DNA of 16,390 nucleotides from CAZFLM01 sp964519955 (GCA_964519955.1 CAZFLM010000110.1:1-16390), one strand, 5' to 3'; shown: positions 6,509-14,205, numbered from the stretch's first letter. Numbers and translations are program-made. The notes: a model not told the origin generated them from the letters alone.

Positions 6509-8004
6509 CTGCTGATCAGGTCCAGCGCTGTGGGCGGGCCGATGCCGAGATCGGGCTTCCCAGAGGCCGGCGTCGCTCTGGTGGCTGGCTCGTCGGATGC
6601 TGGGCGGCTACAGTGACACTTGCGTCCTTTGCTATGTGGGCTATGTCGACAACGTGGGACTCCCCTGGGGCAGGCGCACAGCTGGGTGCAGTGTCGTGGG
6701 CGTGGCTTTGCTGTAGTCTGTGGGTGCTGTTCTCGTGGAGGCTATCGGCAGGCGGCCTGCTGGATCCCTACGCGATGTTCGTCGTCGCTGCGGCGCTCTT
6801 CACCGGTGGGCATCTCTTGCTCGAACCGTTCGGCCTCAACGCCGATGGCGTGTTGCACGGGCACTTCGGCAAGTCCATAGTGCGCGACGCGTCGCTCTAC
6901 AGCTTAACGTGTCTGTTGGCGCTCCACGCGGGCGGGCTTAGCAGCCTTGTCGTCGCTGCACGCCGCCCGCGCCGTTCGCCGGATAGGGCCACGATATCAT
7001 CCAGAGCACTAAGGTCTGTCGCGTTCATCCTTATCGGTGTCGCAGGTGCACCATGGCTGATGCAGATCGCCACCGCGGCGGAGGTCGTAAGGACAAGTGG
7101 CTACCACGCCCTGTACGGCCGGCAGGCAGCGATTGGCCTCGCGGCAGCGCCTCGCGTCCTCGCTGGGTTGATGGTGCCGGCGGTCGTCTTCCTCGTCGCC
7201 GGTAGTGAGAAACAGCCACGGTACGTGCGCATCTCCGCCTGCCTGATCTGTACTCACGTGCTCTCCAACCTGTGGTTGGGGTACCGCGCGATGGCGCTCA
7301 TGCCGCTGCTGGCCTACGTGTACGCCTATCACCGTTGCGTGCGGCCCATTCGACCCACTTCCACCCTCATCGCGCTCGGCGCAGTGGTCGTGCTGGTTGT
7401 GCCGATCGTATCTGCAGCGCGCAACGCCAAGGGCGGCGAGCGGCTCTCGGCCCGCACCTGGTTCTCTGCCCTTGCGTCGCCGCGCAACCCGGTCGTTGCG
7501 ACCGTGATCGAGATGGGCAACTCCCTCGACACCGTCGCCTACACGATGCAACGGATCCCCTCTGTCCGCGACTACGATCTCGGTGCTGGGTATGCGTGGG
7601 CGCTCTCCACTGTGCTGCCTAACGTCACAGGGGGACCCCATCCCGCCGACAGCCACGCGTACTCGGCGTGGATCACGCGCAGTGCTGAGCCGTGGCGCGC
7701 GCGCACCGGAGGGGGTCTGGGTTACTCGTATGCGGCTGAGGCGTACGCGAATTTCGGCCTATATGGCCCGGTAGCGCTCGCGCTTGTTGGGTTCCTGTTC
7801 GCCGAGTTGCTCCTTTGGGGGCGTGGCGAGCGACGGGAAGCCGAAGTGGCTGCCATCTGCGCGTTCTCTGCCTGCTTTCTCGTGTACGCCCGCGGGGAGT
7901 CGGCCCTGATCGTAAGGCCACTGTTGTGGTACGCCGTGGGTCCATACGCGCTTGCGATGGCATTGGCGCGCCGAGCTGTGACGCGAGGTCGACCTGCATC
8001 ATGA
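6505..8004 (+). CDS. Wzy-like oligosaccharide repeat-unit polymerase
   Basis: A 499-residue polytopic membrane protein. Hydrophobic segments cover about residues 27-47, 60-80, 87-105, 129-150, 168-188, 215-232, 242-257, 260-276, 286-304, 418-437, 446-462 and 470-488. A large soluble or periplasmic loop spans about 305-417. GLGYSYAAEAYANFGLYG (404-421) is the conserved block of the O-antigen polymerase/oligosaccharide repeat-unit polymerase group. These enzymes join flipped repeat units on the periplasmic face. Wzy proteins are poorly conserved, so the call rests on topology, this block and position between transferases and next to a Wzx gene. GGAG lies 8 bases before the ATG. It overlaps both neighbours by 4 bases (ATGA), implying coupled translation. 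Confidence 0.82.
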   Translation: MTADQVQRCGRADAEIGLPRGRRRSGGWLVGCWAATVTLASFAMWAMSTTWDSPGAGAQLGAVSWAWLCCSLWVLFSWRLSAGGLLDPYAMFVVAAALFTGGHLLLEPFGLNADGVLHGHFGKSIVRDASLYSLTCLLALHAGGLSSLVVAARRPRRSPDRATISSRALRSVAFILIGVAGAPWLMQIATAAEVVRTSGYHALYGRQAAIGLAAAPRVLAGLMVPAVVFLVAGSEKQPRYVRISACLICTHVLSNLWLGYRAMALMPLLAYVYAYHRCVRPIRPTSTLIALGAVVVLVVPIVSAARNAKGGERLSARTWFSALASPRNPVVATVIEMGNSLDTVAYTMQRIPSVRDYDLGAGYAWALSTVLPNVTGGPHPADSHAYSAWITRSAEPWRARTGGGLGYSYAAEAYANFGLYGPVALALVGFLFAELLLWGRGERREAEVAAICAFSACFLVYARGESALIVRPLLWYAVGPYALAMALARRAVTRGRPAS

Positions 8005-8606
8005 GTAACCCCAGAGCCGGCCGCCCGGGACGAGGGCGCGATCTGTTTGGCAGGTACCGACTGCTCCTTCGGCTCCTGTCCGGGATGGTGCGCGTAGTGC
8101 CTCGCCCGCTCTCGCTACTTGCCTGGCGTACTACTGACATCCTGCCCGGCATCCTCGGAGTCGGCGTTCGCTACTGCATCGTGCGTGCGTTGAGCGCATC
8201 CTGCGGAGACAACGTGTTCGTCGGCCCCGACGTGGAGGTGATCGCATGGGAGCGTCTGGAACTGGGGCACAACGTGAGCATACACCGCGGGTGTTACCTC
8301 GACGCGTCAGGCGGCATCGTGATCGGCAGCGACGTGTCGATCGCTCACCAGTCCTCACTTGTGTCTTTTAACCACACCTGGGCCGATCATTCGCGGCCTA
8401 TCCGCGACAATCCCTGCGAGTTCGCAGCGATCTGCGTCGGCGACGATGTCTGGATCGGCTGCGGCTGCCGGGTGCTCGCCGGCGTCTCGATCGGCAAAAG
8501 AAGCGTGATCGGAGCCGGTGCCGTGGTGGCGGCCGACGTTGCTCCCGGGACCGTTGCAGGGGGAGTGCCTGCCAGACCGATCGGTCGGACTAGGACTTCG
8601 GTATGA
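8001..8606 (+). CDS. WcaF/NodL-like hexapeptide acyltransferase
   Basis: A 201-residue protein with a basic, partly hydrophobic N-terminal arm (residues 1-65). A left-handed beta-helix follows: DNVFVGPDVEVIAW, LELGHNVSIHRGCYL, IVIGSDVSIAHQSSL, then VGDDVWIGCGCRVLAG and VSIGKRSVIGAGAVV (70-176). H125 in SFNHTWAD occupies the usual catalytic histidine position of the maltose/galactoside acetyltransferase group. It ends with GGVPARPIG, the normal end of the fold. The likely role is a second acetylation or acylation of the repeat unit. The start at 8001 overlaps the Wzy stop in ATGA. It ends 8606 in another ATGA overlap. Two different acetyltransferases in one cassette suggest a multiply modified glycan. 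Confidence 0.85.
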   Translation: MSNPRAGRPGRGRDLFGRYRLLLRLLSGMVRVVPRPLSLLAWRTTDILPGILGVGVRYCIVRALSASCGDNVFVGPDVEVIAWERLELGHNVSIHRGCYLDASGGIVIGSDVSIAHQSSLVSFNHTWADHSRPIRDNPCEFAAICVGDDVWIGCGCRVLAGVSIGKRSVIGAGAVVAADVAPGTVAGGVPARPIGRTRTSV

Positions 8607-9799
8607 ACGTAGTGTTCGCGCACGATCATCGGTTCGTGGCAGCCAGTAACGGGAGCGTAATGTCAGCCGGCAAGCTGCCATACACAGTCCTCGGCAGGTA
8701 CCTGAAGGTCTTTGGTTCTGTTACCGTGCTGGCCCGCTTGTGTGATTGCGAAGGCGTTTGCGGCGAGCGCCTTGATCTCTCGAGCGGGGACGGGGTGCGC
8801 TTCATCTGGCTACCGTCGCTCAGTTCCCCCGGCTCTCGCATCGCGAAGTACGGCATTGCTCAGGATGCCGCCATGAGGGCGATTGGCGAGGCCGATGCAG
8901 TGATTGCTCGGTTGCCCAGCGAGATAGGTTCGCTGGCTGTGCAGTGCGCTCGGCGGTTGGGTCGACCTTGGGCGATCGAGATAGTGGCATGCCCGTGGGG
9001 CGATTGCTGGGCTTACGGTACCCTCGAAGGCAAGCTGTACGCTCCGTACTCGTGGTTCCGCCTCCGCACGATCGCGCGTCGTGCTACCCATGCCCTGTAT
9101 GTGACGGGCTCCGTTCTGCAGCGGCGCTACCCGTGCCCTGGACACACGGTGTCGTGCTCCAACGTTGAGGTAGCCGAGCCGCCTACAGGCACCCTCGATC
9201 GCCGATTAGCCAGCATCTCGGCCGACACGTCACCGGTTGTTGTGGGCCTGATCGGCTCACTTGCCGGCAAGATCAAGGGGATTGACACGCTCCTCCGAGC
9301 GCTCGCACACCCGGAACTGAGGGACCGGTGCATTCTGAAGGTGCTCGGATCGGGCGATCCTGCCCCGATGCAGCGGCTTGCTGACGATCTCGGGCTTGCG
9401 GATCGAGCCGAGTTCTGTGGTGTGTTGCCGAGCGGCTACGCCGTTCTTGAGTGGCTGGATCGCGTGGACGTCTACGCCCAGCCTAGCCGACAAGAGGGCC
9501 TGCCGCGAGCACTCATCGAGGCGATGAGCAGGGGCTTGCCTGCGGTCGGCTCCAACGTGGGTGGTATTCCCGAACTACTGGACGCATCCTGCATCCACCG
9601 GCCGGGCGACCACACGCACCTGACGGCCCTGCTGATGCGGGCGGTCCATGATGCTCGTTGGCGGATGGGACAAGCAGAGCGGAACTTCGGTGCCGCTGGC
9701 CACTACTACAAAGACACGCTGGATCAGGTGCGAACGGGTTTCTGGGAGAGCTTCGCCGCGCACGCCTCCCTGCAGCGCCGTGAGTCGCGCGGTAGCTAG
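8603..9799 (+). CDS. GT4-family glycosyltransferase
   Basis: A 398-residue GT-B enzyme starting MNVVFAHDHRF. The N-terminal domain is somewhat unusual: SVMSAGKLPYTVLGRYL (18-34) and a Cys-rich CDCEGVCGE stretch at 47-55. The C-terminal domain is standard: VGLIGSLAGKIKGIDTLL (214-231), KVLGSGDP (246-253), and the E-x7-E pair E298/E306 in QEGLPRALIE, then GLPAVGSNVGGIPELL (311-326). It probably adds a later sugar to the repeat unit. AGGA lies 7 bases before the ATG, and the start overlaps the previous stop in ATGA. The donor sugar cannot be inferred. Confidence 0.88.
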   Translation: MNVVFAHDHRFVAASNGSVMSAGKLPYTVLGRYLKVFGSVTVLARLCDCEGVCGERLDLSSGDGVRFIWLPSLSSPGSRIAKYGIAQDAAMRAIGEADAVIARLPSEIGSLAVQCARRLGRPWAIEIVACPWGDCWAYGTLEGKLYAPYSWFRLRTIARRATHALYVTGSVLQRRYPCPGHTVSCSNVEVAEPPTGTLDRRLASISADTSPVVVGLIGSLAGKIKGIDTLLRALAHPELRDRCILKVLGSGDPAPMQRLADDLGLADRAEFCGVLPSGYAVLEWLDRVDVYAQPSRQEGLPRALIEAMSRGLPAVGSNVGGIPELLDASCIHRPGDHTHLTALLMRAVHDARWRMGQAERNFGAAGHYYKDTLDQVRTGFWESFAAHASLQRRESRGS

Positions 9800-9832
9800 G
9801 CGGCAGTGCCGACCAGTTCAAGAGGAGCAGCA

Positions 9833-11017
9833 ATGCACCGGCCAAGCGTCTTCGTCGTAGGCACCTCGGACGTCCACGCTCGCATCGACCTGATGCGGCA
9901 CCTGGAGGACGAGTTCCGGGTGAGCGCGGCTGGGACCTCCGAGGGCTCGCGCTCACGTCTCGCGGGCGCAGGGTACCACTTTGCACGCTACCGGCTATCG
10001 CGGCGCCCCGACCCCATCTCGGACGCCTGCGCGGTTGCCCAGCTCGTCCACCTGTTCAGGCAGAGCCGCCCCCACGTAGTGCACACGTTCGACACCAAGC
10101 CTGGGGTGTGGGCGCGACTTGCCGCCCGACGTGCGAGTGTGCCTGTCGTGATCGGCACGCTCCCCGGTATCGGCTCTCTCTACACCGACTCGAGCATCAG
10201 CACCCGCCTCATCAGAGCGGTGTATGAGCCGCTCCAACGGATGGCCTGCCATCGCGCCGACCTGACCATATTCCAGAATGGCGATGACGAGCAGCAGTTC
10301 GCCGATGCTGGCATTGTGCCCGTCGGGCGGGCAACAGTTATACGCGGATCGGGTATCGATACGAGCCGCTGGTCGCTCGCGGCAACGCCGGAGCTGTCTG
10401 TTCGTGCGTTCCGCCAAGCGGCCGGCCTAGTGCCGGGGACCGTAGCCGTCACGATGGTCACCCGGGTGTACCGTAGCAAGGGCGTCCTTGAGTTCTGCTC
10501 GGCTGCTCAGGAACTCAAGGCGGCCGGCCGGCTCGACGCCCGGTTCACGCTGGTGGGCGGCGTCGACCCTGATGCACGCGATGGCCTGACGCCGACGGAT
10601 CTACGGCGCGTCGGGGAGACGGTGTGCTGGTTAGGAGAGCGATCTGACATAGCATCGGTGCTGGCCGGCTCGGACATCTGCGTCCTACCCACTTACTACC
10701 GTGAAGGCATCCCGCGCGTCCTGCTTGAGGCGGCGTGCATGGGACTGCCGTTGGTAGCTGCTGATGTACCTGGCTGCCGAGAGGTGGTGCGCCCCGGCCT
10801 GAACGGCTTCCTCGTGCCTCCTAGGGATGCCTCTGCATTGGCCGAGGCAATAGGCACCCTCGTCGCGAGCCGCCAGATGCGCAACCAGTTCGGGGAGGCA
10901 TCGCGCCGCATTGCCGAAGCGGAGTTCGATCTTAACATCGTCGCTCGCCAAATCGCCGACCTCTACTGGGAACTGCTGGACCGGAAGTTGGGCTGGCATC
11001 GGCCGACCACCGCATAG
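9833..11017 (+). CDS. GT4-family glycosyltransferase, PglA/WcaA-like
   Basis: A 394-residue GT-B enzyme. VVHTFDTKPGVWARLAARRA (82-101) followed by TLPGIGSLYTD (109-119) and VIRGSGIDTSRW (169-180) is the pattern of PglA/CapM-type transferases. Several of these add the second sugar onto undecaprenyl-PP-linked amino sugars. The catalytic-side motif E291/E299 lies in REGIPRVLLE, followed by GCREVVRPGLNGFLVPP (314-330). The ATG at 9833 is preferred over the GTG at 9806 because AGAGGAG lies 5 bases before it. It begins 33 bases after the previous gene and closes the seven-gene cassette. If the PGT at 13599 loads a diacetamido sugar, this is the best candidate for the next transferase (inference). 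Confidence 0.87.
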   Translation: MHRPSVFVVGTSDVHARIDLMRHLEDEFRVSAAGTSEGSRSRLAGAGYHFARYRLSRRPDPISDACAVAQLVHLFRQSRPHVVHTFDTKPGVWARLAARRASVPVVIGTLPGIGSLYTDSSISTRLIRAVYEPLQRMACHRADLTIFQNGDDEQQFADAGIVPVGRATVIRGSGIDTSRWSLAATPELSVRAFRQAAGLVPGTVAVTMVTRVYRSKGVLEFCSAAQELKAAGRLDARFTLVGGVDPDARDGLTPTDLRRVGETVCWLGERSDIASVLAGSDICVLPTYYREGIPRVLLEAACMGLPLVAADVPGCREVVRPGLNGFLVPPRDASALAEAIGTLVASRQMRNQFGEASRRIAEAEFDLNIVARQIADLYWELLDRKLGWHRPTTA

Positions 11018-11330
11018 CCCCCTTTGGTGGCTCGGGCCCGTCTCCCAGCAGACCAGCCCTGTGATCAGTGAGCCGGCCGTCCCGCGGCGCGTCACCCAGC
11101 GCGACATCGACCGCACGCTCGCGTTCCTCAAGCGGTGGGCGATGAGGCTGTGAACGGCGGTTGCAGGTGGCCAGCTGTAAGTGGCCAGGGAACGGCGTCG
11201 AAGGTCGAACGCGACTGCCGCCGCCTGTGCTTAGCCTGATCCGGAGGGCTGCCCCGGGCCGCAGGGCTCGGTGTCTGCCCCTCGGCGACGGCAGGTGAGG
11301 ATCGAGGGTAGCGGGGAGGAAGGCAGAACG
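11018..11330. other. Intergenic region after the cassette
   Basis: This 313-base gap holds one small open frame (11061-11153), the second arm of an 18-bp inverted repeat (11190-11207), and a GTGGCC-rich stretch resembling the one at 2846-2880 in reverse. I see no clear terminator hairpin after 11017, and no convincing promoter for the lipoprotein gene. Confidence 0.5.
11061..11153 (+). pseudogene. Small open frame or gene remnant (30 residues)
   Basis: From GTG 11061 the frame reads ISEPAVPRRVTQRDIDRTLA and ends FLKRWAMRL. The composition looks protein-like (balanced charges, amphipathic RDIDRTLAFLKRW) rather than random GC-rich translation. There is no ribosome site I trust. It may be the C-terminal remnant of a lost gene or a chance frame; I do not recognise it. 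Confidence 0.2.
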
Positions 11331-11711
11331 ATGGTCCGATGCGGGTGGGTGGCGTGCATAGTGCTGGCCCTGTGCGCGGGCTGCGCGGGGTCAAAGTCGT
11401 ACCCGCTCGATGGCACGTGGTCCGTGACGCACGGTCCCTCCGGCGCCTACGAGTTGCAGTTCGGCCCGGGCGTATCCTACGAGGAGCGGACGACGGGCTC
11501 CCACTCCACAGCGAGAACGACGGGCACGTACCGCGTTGAGGGGAACCGCCTGGTCCTGACGCCGGCCCGGGTGCAGTTGCGCAACCTGAAGACCGGCGCC
11601 ACGTCCATCGTGAGTGCGCCACCCGAGACGTATGGTATAGGATGGCATGGGCCTGACGAGGCTGTGCTGTCCGCGGGCAACTCCACGCGCCGGATGGTCC
11701 GCGCGCGCTAG
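11331..11711 (+). CDS. Small lipoprotein of unknown function
   Basis: A 126-residue protein. MVRCGWVACIVLALCAGC is a lipoprotein signal with cleavage before C18; the -3 position is Cys rather than the usual Leu, so the lipobox is atypical but acceptable. The mature part has DGTWSVTHGPSGAYELQF (about 27-44), then RTTGTYRVEGNRLVLTPAR. This alternating-strand pattern is that of small lipocalin-like or DUF-type beta-barrel lipoproteins that follow a DGTW motif. GGGGAGGAAGG 9 bases upstream of the ATG 11331 fixes the start. It lies between the glycan cassette and the aminotransferase gene, with a hairpin repeat directly after its stop. It is not a Wza-type export lipoprotein, being far too short. 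Its role is unknown. Confidence 0.7.
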   Translation: MVRCGWVACIVLALCAGCAGSKSYPLDGTWSVTHGPSGAYELQFGPGVSYEERTTGSHSTARTTGTYRVEGNRLVLTPARVQLRNLKTGATSIVSAPPETYGIGWHGPDEAVLSAGNSTRRMVRAR

Positions 11712-11720
11712 CCGCCATGC

Positions 11721-11750
11721 GTTCTCCCTCTCCTTGCGATGGAGAGGGCC
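11721..11750 (-). repeat. CTCTCC hairpin repeat, inverted copy 4
   Basis: The reverse complement of the element at 185-225, with one changed base near the loop. The stem CCCTCTCC / GGAGAGGG spans 11726-11748 and begins 14 bases after the lipoprotein stop codon. This location suggests a transcript-end role, though no T tract follows. Confidence 0.75.
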
Positions 11751-11764
11751 AAGTCGAGATCGTC

Positions 11765-11800
11765 CTTCTCCCCCAGCATTGGGGGCCGGGGGGCTGCCGT
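11765..11800 (+). repeat. CCCCCAGCATTGGGGG hairpin repeat
   Basis: The stem is CCCCCA / TTGGGGG, followed by CCGGGGGGCTGCCGTC. It is inverted relative to 2282-2317 and direct to 14549-14590 and 14900-14941. It lies 15 bases after the inverted CTCTCC repeat, a pairing similar to that in the 2236-2453 island. Confidence 0.75.
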
Positions 11801-11850
11801 CAGGGCGCCAGACCATTCTGGCCGGCGCAAATGCCCGCCAGCGGCCACCC

Positions 11851-11866
11851 TGGCACGGAATATGCA
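11851..11866 (+). promoter_or_regulatory. Sigma-54 (-24/-12) promoter upstream of the aminotransferase
   Basis: TGGCACG-GAAT-ATGCA matches the RpoN consensus except A for T at the first position of TTGC. The invariant GG (11852-11853) and GC (11864-11865) are 10 bases apart as required. The predicted start is near 11877, which leaves an unusually long leader (about 296 bases) before the ATG at 12173. It is the second of three such promoters in the locus. Confidence 0.72.
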
Positions 11867-12172
11867 GTTCCATGCAAGTGGTGTTGTTGTTCATGAGGTT
11901 CCGGCCGTGTGTGCGCGTCGATTCGGCGCTGGCGCCGCGGCTCGCTTCCGACGGGTCTCGATGGGTTCACCGCCGACCCCCCGGCCGCAGCAACCAACTG
12001 CGGTACGCACCCGTGGCGTTGCACAATCTGTCACCGTCACCAGGTGCGCCGAGTGGGATGCTGCGGTATGCTCCCCAGTATTCGCCTCGTGAAGGCCTCC
12101 TCGGCCCGTACGCACAACTGGTCCCAGCCCCAGATCTACGTGAGTCCGCTCTAGCTGGCGTGAGGTGTGTCT

Positions 12173-13339
12173 ATGTCCACCGTCCAAACCCAGACGTTCC
12201 TACCGTACGCGCTGCCCGACATCGGCCAGGAGGAGATCGACGAGGTCGTCGATACTCTCAGGTCCGGCTGGCTCACGACGGGCCCCAAAACGCGCCTCTT
12301 CGAAGAGCGCTTCGCGGAGTTCATCGGCAGCGACGTGCAGGCGCTCGCCGTCAACTCGGCGACGTCGGGGCTGCATCTCGCGCTTGAGGCCCTCGGGATC
12401 CGCGAGGGCGACGAGGTCATCACCACTCCTTACACCTTCACCGCTACGGCCGAGGTCATACGCTATCTGGGCGCACACCCCGTCTTCGTCGACGTCGACG
12501 TGGACAATCTGTGCATCGACCCGGAGCGGATCCAGGCGGCCGTCACTTCCAGGACTCGCGCGATCCTGCCCGTTCACTTCGGCGGCATCGCGTGCGACAT
12601 GGATGCCATCTTCAAGATCGCGGACTGCTACGGCCTACACGTGGTCGAGGACGCGGCGCATGCCCTTCCCACGACGTGCGGCGGCGAGTTGATCGGGTCA
12701 CTGCGCAGCGACGCGACGGTGTTCAGCTTCTACGCGACGAAGACCCTCGCCACGGGAGAGGGCGGCATGGTCGTCACGCGGGACGAGCGCATCGCCAAAC
12801 GGTGCCGCACCATGCGCCTTCACGGCATCGATCGAGACGCGTTCGACCGGTACACCTCCACCCGACCGGCATGGTTCTATGAGATCGTCGCGCCCGGCTT
12901 CAAGTACAACATGACGGACATGGCCGCAGCCATCGGGTTGCAGCAGCTCCGCAAGGTGCGCCGCTTCCAGCGCCGCCGCGCCCAGATGGCGGCCGCGTAC
13001 GACGCAGCCTTTGGCGATCTGCCGGTAACCCTGCCCGCCCTGCCTGCGATTGGCGACCAGCACGCCTGGCACCTCTACGCCCTGCGCCTCAATGCCGACG
13101 CCCCGCTCTCGCGCGACGAGTTCATCCAGCGCCTGGCCGAGGCCGGCATCGGCGCCAGCGTCCACTTCATCCCGCTGCACGTCCAGCCCTACTGGCGCGA
13201 CACGTACGGCCTCAAGCCCGACGATTGCCCGGTCGCGTACGAGCAGTATCGGCGTGCAGTCAGCCTGCCGATCTACACCCGGATGACGGACATGGACGTA
13301 GAGCGGGTTATCGAGACCGTGCGCGAGTTGCTCGGGTAA
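12173..13339 (+). CDS. DegT/DnrJ/EryC1/StrS-family sugar aminotransferase
   Basis: A 388-residue PLP-dependent enzyme that should transfer an amino group from glutamate to a 4-keto NDP-sugar. The N-terminus LPYALPDIGQEEIDEVVDTL with SGWLTTGP is standard for the family. NSATSGLHLALEALG (about 61-75) contacts the cofactor phosphate. VVEDAAHALP (157-166) carries the PLP-nitrogen Asp. FSFYATKTLATGEGGM (184-199) carries the Schiff-base Lys at about 190. The C-terminal HAWHLYALRL and GIGASVHFIPLH resemble the ArnB/PglE side of the family. The ATG 12173 is preferred to the GTG 12167 because GAGG sits 7 bases before it. It probably acts on the 4-keto product of the dehydratase at 15091. Full length, with all key residues present. 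Confidence 0.93.
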   Translation: MSTVQTQTFLPYALPDIGQEEIDEVVDTLRSGWLTTGPKTRLFEERFAEFIGSDVQALAVNSATSGLHLALEALGIREGDEVITTPYTFTATAEVIRYLGAHPVFVDVDVDNLCIDPERIQAAVTSRTRAILPVHFGGIACDMDAIFKIADCYGLHVVEDAAHALPTTCGGELIGSLRSDATVFSFYATKTLATGEGGMVVTRDERIAKRCRTMRLHGIDRDAFDRYTSTRPAWFYEIVAPGFKYNMTDMAAAIGLQQLRKVRRFQRRRAQMAAAYDAAFGDLPVTLPALPAIGDQHAWHLYALRLNADAPLSRDEFIQRLAEAGIGASVHFIPLHVQPYWRDTYGLKPDDCPVAYEQYRRAVSLPIYTRMTDMDVERVIETVRELLG

Positions 13340-13367
13340 GGCCAGCCGGCGTGTTCACGGGCTGTAC

Positions 13368-13469
13368 CGGACGGGCACGGAGGCCCATCCCACCCCAACG
13401 CCGGACGGGCACGGAGGCCCATCCCACCTCAACGCCGGGCGGGCGCGGAGGACCGTTCCACCCCGACGC
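13368..13469 (+). repeat. Three tandem 34-bp repeats after the aminotransferase stop
   Basis: Units at 13368-13401, 13402-13435 and 13436-13469 each begin CGGACGGGCACGGAGG or a close variant and end in ACGC. The first two differ at one base; the third has several changes. A single related unit is at 14206-14239, after the PGT stop. Both sites are introduced by TGTACCGG. There are no spacers, so this is not a CRISPR array. Confidence 0.85.
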
Positions 13470-13510
13470 ACGTGCCTACCCAGGCCAGGACCGAGCTGTG
13501 CGGTTGACCC

Positions 13511-13567
13511 GTCCGCGAAGGCGGACCTTGTGCCGTTCGCAGGCGCCGCTTGAACCGCCGGCATCAG
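13511..13567 (+). repeat. 57-bp block with two hairpins, copy 1
   Basis: GTCCGC-GAAG-GCGGAC is followed by GGCGCCGCTTGAACCGCC, which can form an imperfect stem. A copy about 80% identical lies at 14283-14339. The second hairpin appears again at 14657-14690 and 14942-14976. It ends 31 bases before the PGT start. Confidence 0.65.
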
Positions 13568-13598
13568 TTGCCGCCCCAGCAGGTAGAGGTCGTTCCGA

Positions 13599-14183
13599 AT
13601 GCGATGCATCGATGTCGTTGTCGCGGCCTTGCTGCTCGTCTTGCTGAGCCCTGCATTGCTCCTGCTCGCGCTGCTCGTCAGGCTCTCCTCGCCGGGACCG
13701 GTCCTCTACCGCCAGACACGCGTAGGACGGCACGGCAGACCCTTCCAGCTCCTCAAGTACCGCTCCATGCGTTCCGCCGCCGGTGGCCCCGCCGTGACGG
13801 CGGGCGGCGACGACCGCATCACTCTGGTTGGCCGCTTCCTGCGGAAGTGGAAGCTCGACGAGCTGCCGCAGTTCGCGAACGTGCTCCGCGGCGACATGAG
13901 CCTGGTCGGCCCGAGGCCGGAGGTGCCTGAGTACGTGGCGCACTACACGAACGAGCAGCGCGCGGTTCTGGCCGTGCGGCCGGGCGTGACGGGCGCCGCG
14001 CAGATCGAGTTCCGCAACGAGGAAGAGCTGCTGGCAGGGCGAGACGACGTCGTGGAGTACTACATCTCCTCAGTGATGCCGGCGAAGCTCGCTATCGATC
14101 TGGACTACCTGAAGCGCCGAACACTGCTCAGCGACCTGGGCCTGCTCGCCCGCACAGCCTGGGTCATCCTGCGCAGGGCGTAA
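13599..14183 (+). CDS. PglC-like monotopic phosphoglycosyl transferase (initiating sugar transferase)
   Basis: A 194-residue small bacterial sugar transferase. It moves a sugar-1-phosphate from an NDP-sugar to undecaprenyl phosphate, the first membrane step of repeat-unit assembly. The N-terminal hydrophobic segment (about 4-28) holds a Ser17-Pro18 break expected for the re-entrant helix of this class. YRQTRVGRHGRPFQLLKYRSM (37-57) follows. The catalytic Asp-Glu pair is D87-E88 in WKLDELPQFANVL, and GDMSLVGPRPE (98-108) completes the signature. Length equals PglC (about 200), without the extra transmembrane domain of WcaJ/WbaP. AGAGG sits 9 bases before the ATG. Pairing with a DegT aminotransferase and a PglF-like dehydratase suggests a bacillosamine-type or related amino sugar as substrate (inference). 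Confidence 0.92.
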   Translation: MRCIDVVVAALLLVLLSPALLLLALLVRLSSPGPVLYRQTRVGRHGRPFQLLKYRSMRSAAGGPAVTAGGDDRITLVGRFLRKWKLDELPQFANVLRGDMSLVGPRPEVPEYVAHYTNEQRAVLAVRPGVTGAAQIEFRNEEELLAGRDDVVEYYISSVMPAKLAIDLDYLKRRTLLSDLGLLARTAWVILRRA

Positions 14184-14205
14184 CAGGTCCAACCATGGGG
14201 TGTAC

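Larger units (their letters stand above)
11712..12172. other. Repeat, sigma-54 promoter and long leader before the aminotransferase gene
   Basis: This 461-base gap holds the inverted CTCTCC hairpin repeat (11721-11750), one CCCCCAGCATTGGGGG hairpin repeat (11765-11800), a sigma-54 promoter (11851-11866), and a leader of about 296 bases. I see no gene in the leader; frames through it are Arg/Pro-rich and unlike proteins. Confidence 0.6.
13340..13598. other. Repeat-bearing spacer between aminotransferase and PGT genes
   Basis: Three tandem 34-bp repeats (13368-13469) are followed by a GTCCGC-GAAG-GCGGAC hairpin (13511-13526) and a block related to 14283-14339. No promoter is obvious, so the PGT gene may be read from the sigma-54 promoter at 11851. 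Confidence 0.6.

Noticed and set aside
11872..12387. Small protein encoded in the leader before the aminotransferase
   Set aside because: The frames are Arg/Pro/Ser-rich, lack a ribosome site and run into the aminotransferase gene in the wrong phase.
13368..13469. CRISPR array
   Set aside because: The 34-bp units abut each other directly with no spacers, and there are only three. No cas gene is present.
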